Shown in pieces: positions 60,635 through 64,000 of a DNA stretch of 64,000 nt. This DNA is from Mactra quadrangularis. Lineage: Eukaryota; Mollusca; Bivalvia; Venerida; Mactridae. How positions within the stretch are numbered: the first letter of the stretch is position 1; every line of letters starts with the position of its first letter. Under the pieces are notes generated by a model. That model was not told the origin of the DNA and made no database searches. It saw only the letters and a list, made by a program, of their open reading frames with translations. The stretch is from positions 8,404,001 to 8,468,000 of the forward strand of contig CM046294.1 of NCBI GenBank assembly GCA_025267735.1, written 5' to 3'. The position numbers were made by a program, and so were the translations under genes.

Positions 60635-62428
60635 GAATAACAGTAATGATAGGAAAATAATTTTGTTACAAGGTCGACGTACAACTGACAGGAGTGCGTT
60701 CTTACTATAACAATAAATCATAGAGTGACTGTTCAATGTCATAAAACAATTGTGGTTTTTTAATTGTTTCAGTGGTTAACACCTCAGTCAGTTCATTACC
60801 ACTATCTACAAGATCTGACATTCTGACATTCTAAATCTATTCAATAATTTAAGGTATAATCTAGCCAATCATTGTTAGAAGACACAAATGAATCGAGTAG
60901 AATTATCTACAGGGCAGAAAAAAGAGAATTAAGTTTACTATATGAATTCAATGAATATGGCTCTTCTGTCACGTAGGTATGAATAGATTAATTGTCCTTA
61001 AGTTACAAAGTTGATTGGTTATCATATTGAGTGCTGTCAATTGTTAAATACATGGATAAATGATATGACTTTAAGGTTACGAACTGAGCGCCACCCAGCT
61101 AGACAAAAAAAATAGGCATACAAGTATGCGAGAAGATTTTTCATTGCTTTATCGTTTTAGAAATTAGTATATCTACGTTCGCTCGATTAACTATGATTTC
61201 TGACACCGAATTAACAGCTAATTTAATATTAGAAAGACCTTGTAGAGAATTGTGAAGTTCTTTCCCATTCTCTCGTTAACTTTACAATTAGAAAGTGATA
61301 AAGTTAAATATCTGTTTTCTTTTTTAAATTCACATCAATAGCGTTACTGACTGACATTTTCTATATTTTTGTGACACGACTTGGACAAAGTTGTCATTGT
61401 CTAAACCAATGTGTCCATTCAATTATGGATATCATATCTACATCCAAACACGAAATGTACCGTTAGTGAGGTATGTAAAATCAACAATGACATGCAATCT
61501 GAAGAAAATGACTAAAGCAACTGGAATGTGATAATTTTAAACACTTATTAAATAAAACACTTGTCATGTTAGAAGTTTTTATATATATTTGTAAAGGAGT
61601 TGATGCGTTAATAAGTGATATATACCATTGATTTGTAACTGATCACAGTCGATTTAATGTAACATATGGATGATTTTCATGTCATTTATGATACTGAAAA
61701 CTGCTTGCTTCACATGGAAGACACCTACCAGCTATGTGTAGAATAGTATAGATAAAGCATATTAAGTTTTTGTATAAAGTATTTAAGCAGTTTTAATACT
61801 AACTGATATTAAAATTGAAAATTTTATATTCCCAGATGTATAGGTCGAGTTTTTTTATTACGTTTCTATATATGTTTTTATTTGGGTTATCTATAATAAA
61901 GGTACATTGCTGAGTAAGAGTAATTTTGAAATATTAAGAAATGAAAGGTTTTGACTAATGGACCTGATTGGAGATGGGTTTACTGTGTGAAACAGGTTTT
62001 GAATCTGAGTCAGTTGTATGTTGGCTTAAATTTTTTCTCAAATATCATACCAAGTGACAATTTTGAGCTTAACCTACCAGATTAGCATTGCGGGTGGCGC
62101 GTCTGACTGCCAAGGGGTTGCGTTTTTTTTTCTTCACAGGCCCTAAATACCTGTATGGAATTTGGTCATAAAATATTACGGGCATTTTCCCTCTTATAGT
62201 TGTATCAGATAGAACTTGTTTTAACCACTATTGTAGATATTTGCTTGAAACTTGATAAACAATGAGGTCATTGCTGATATAGTGAGTAGGGCGGCGGAAT
62301 GATAAGATATACCTGAACATTATGAAAGGCTTGGCGTAAAGCACAAGAAAAGAATCCAATCAAACCAACACTAATGTGACTCTGAAGAATAAACAATACA
62401 TGTAACTAGTAGCTTACTTATAAATAAC

Positions 62429-62555
62429 AGGGTAGGTGAGTACTGGTTATAGACAAGGGTTCAGGAAAGCTAGGTTAGGTGCACTGGACGCCGTAAAATA
62501 ACCTAAAAAATAAGTTGGCACGGCGTTGAACCAAGTATAAATAAAATAAATAAAT
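62429..62555 (+). mobile_element. SINE-C copy 4 (5'-truncated)
   Basis: GGGTAGGTGAGTACTGGTTATAGAC, GGTTCAGGAAAGCTAGGTTAGG, GGACGCCGTAAAATAACC, CACGGCGTTGAACCAAG, then a tail AATAAAATAAATAAAT. It shows the family's complete 3' end: GGCGTT...AACC.AAG plus an ATAAA-type tail. Confidence 0.82.
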
Positions 62556-63520
62556 ATTTTCAATATGTATCTATTTTTGTTTTTTTATATAACCCAGATT
62601 TTATCAGCAGCTCAACGTTATGAACAGAGCAAAAAACATCAAGTTTTCCCCAAGTCATCCTCACACAGAGATACAAGTTAGATTTTATATTTCAATTAAC
62701 TACTCATCCAAGTTTATAAATTATATATTTCCCAAGTAATTATGAGATCGTAATACAATGTACTTGATTTATATTATTGATTACACATATTTATGTACCT
62801 GGTACCAGAGCGGGGAGATACCACAACGTGATGACAAACATCAGTTACATCGCCACATCAGACAAACCTGTATATTGAGACAGACAATCTTGATCATTGT
62901 ATGACACTTTGTGACTAACCCAAGGTTTTTTACTGTTTTATTTATTAAAATTTTATTAATATATAATATTCGTAAAACTTTTGACGATATATTTGAGTTA
63001 TGATTATTTGAGTTGGGAAATGTCGTAAGATTAGTAGATAACCGAAATATGTTCTAGAGCGTAAAAATGGGACCCTTAAAAATGGTGTATCCTTAAAAAC
63101 GGTGAACCAACTTGATATCAGGGTCCCAATGATGGAAACATGTGTGCTGGGCATTTGGGAACCCTTTTTTACAAAAGTATCATGATAAAAAAAACTTTGC
63201 AATACAAATGCAAATATTTGTTGCAGAAAATCCGAAAATTCAATTAATTTTGACACTTGTCAGAATGTCTATTAACAGTAAAGTTTCACTAAATAGACTA
63301 CCTTGGTTTGCATTGCAAACTTATGCAATTTTAAATCCGCTTTTAAGACCATCCATTTTTTATGGTCCTAATAGTAAAGTTTTGCTACTTTGACATGGGA
63401 GTTCAAAGCTTGACCATATTATGACCGTGTTCGTTTTGTGATTTAAAATGATTTGTATTAAGAGGCATTAGTGAAACAACTCGCTAAACTACTTAACTTG
63501 TAGAAAATACATACATGCAT

Positions 63521-63684
63521 AGTAAAACCTCGTTGCACCGACCAATATCAGAACTATGAATAATTGACTCTTTGACAGGGGCATTTATCGCAGGAACAAA
63601 CATTTCATAAAATAAATGAATTTAAGGTAGCTGTCCATAAGAATAGTCTGTAACTGAAACGTGGCCATAGTTTAAGTTCCACTG
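63521..63684. mobile_element. Worn pogo-like MITE
   Basis: The left end, AGTAAAACCTCGTTGCACCGAC, resembles the CAGT(A/G)(A/G)AACCTCGTT consensus of pogo/Tigger ends. The right end reads, inverted, CAGTGGAACTTAAAC, followed by TA. The arms match only partly, so decay or chance is possible. Confidence 0.35.
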
Positions 63685-64000
63685 TATTTATAGGTATATA
63701 CTCTTGAGTTGAAATTATTTCGATGTCTAAGTCGATTGATAATGCCTAATTAATATATCTAGAATTGATCTGCCACTAGTCTGGTATCAACAATTAGTCA
63801 ATTTATATTTTAGAAGTTGGAAGTCACTAAAGACACATTCCATGTCACTTAGCACATCGTCAATTATTACATTTATATTTTTCTCAGTGCATTGCATTTG
63901 ACTTTATGATTATATTCATTGATTAGTCTTCTATAATGATCAATTATTAATTAAAATGACGATGTTCCATTTAGAACAATCAGAAATAGTACTAAAGTTT

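Larger units (their letters stand above)
57853..64000. other. Presumed PRDM3/16 intron or upstream region with repeat relics
   Basis: No zinc-finger or PR-domain exon is visible on the minus strand. In particular, I found no match to the conserved finger-3 FNWKSNL codons. The recognisable content is a transposon relic (60,321-60,634), a SINE-C copy (62,429-62,555) and a worn pogo-like segment (63,521-63,684). Confidence 0.45.

Noticed and set aside
62815..62880. Exon-like segment between ag and gt on either strand near 62.8 kb
   Set aside because: On the minus strand all three frames have stops within it; on the plus strand the peptide (SGEIPQRDDKHQ...) has no recognisable motif.
62945..63393. 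Overlapping frames of 103 (minus) and 83 (plus) codons
   Set aside because: AT-rich frames on both strands of the same DNA, Phe/Ile/Leu-rich, with no domain or splice support.
1..64000. CRISPR arrays, operons, bacterial or phage systems
   Set aside because: Spliced genes, a eukaryotic tRNA without CCA, SINEs and microsatellites show an animal nuclear genome; the regular repeats are microsatellites and minisatellites without unique spacers.

Overview
This is eukaryotic, AT-rich, intron-bearing DNA from an animal, most probably a mollusc and perhaps a bivalve. Three things point there: a protostome-type PRDM3/16 (MECOM/Hamlet) zinc-finger gene, an ING4/5-type gene, and many tRNA-derived SINEs whose bodies and ...GTTAAACCCAA-type tails look like those common in bivalve genomes. 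The phylum is inferred from memory of such repeats, not from a search.

Positions 1-726 hold the 5' end of an inhibitor-of-growth gene on the minus strand. Two coding exons are visible (516-552 and 35-106) and the rest lies off the left edge. Its compact promoter has CCAAT, E-box, CRE and YY1-like motifs and stands back to back with an intact tRNA-Pro(TGG) gene on the plus strand at 647-718.

Positions 727-45,760 contain no gene I can defend. The stretch is a repeat landscape: five local SINE families (A to D and F, 15 copies labelled here), a two-to-three-copy repeat E, a perfect-TIR pogo/Tigger-like MITE, a long foldback element built of 22-bp repeats, a Helitron-like 3' end, decayed LINE 3' ends, and at least six tracts of one related pentanucleotide (AGAAC/AGGAC; TTCTG/TTCTA on the other strand). 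It also holds two 78-nt hairpins about 4.2 kb apart (38,263 and 42,464) whose 5' arms are alike. They resemble paralogous microRNA precursors and are the most interesting unexplained signal.

Positions 45,761-57,589 hold the 3' part of a PRDM3/16 gene on the minus strand. One very large terminal coding exon carries zinc fingers equivalent to EVI1 fingers 4-10 and a PLDLS CtBP motif. Two upstream exons (48,759-48,886 and 57,503-57,589) are phase-compatible. A possible alternative exon at 51,719-51,836 fits the downstream exon but cannot follow the 57.5-kb exon in frame, which recalls the alternative-start organisation of vertebrate MDS1-EVI1. The PR domain and first fingers are not seen and should lie beyond 64,000. 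Positions 57,590-64,000 would then be intron, with a few repeat relics.

Both recognised genes encode nuclear regulators: ING proteins read H3K4me3 in histone acetyltransferase complexes, and PRDM3/16 is a DNA-binding repressor/activator and methyltransferase family. Nothing in the window links them functionally beyond neighbourhood.
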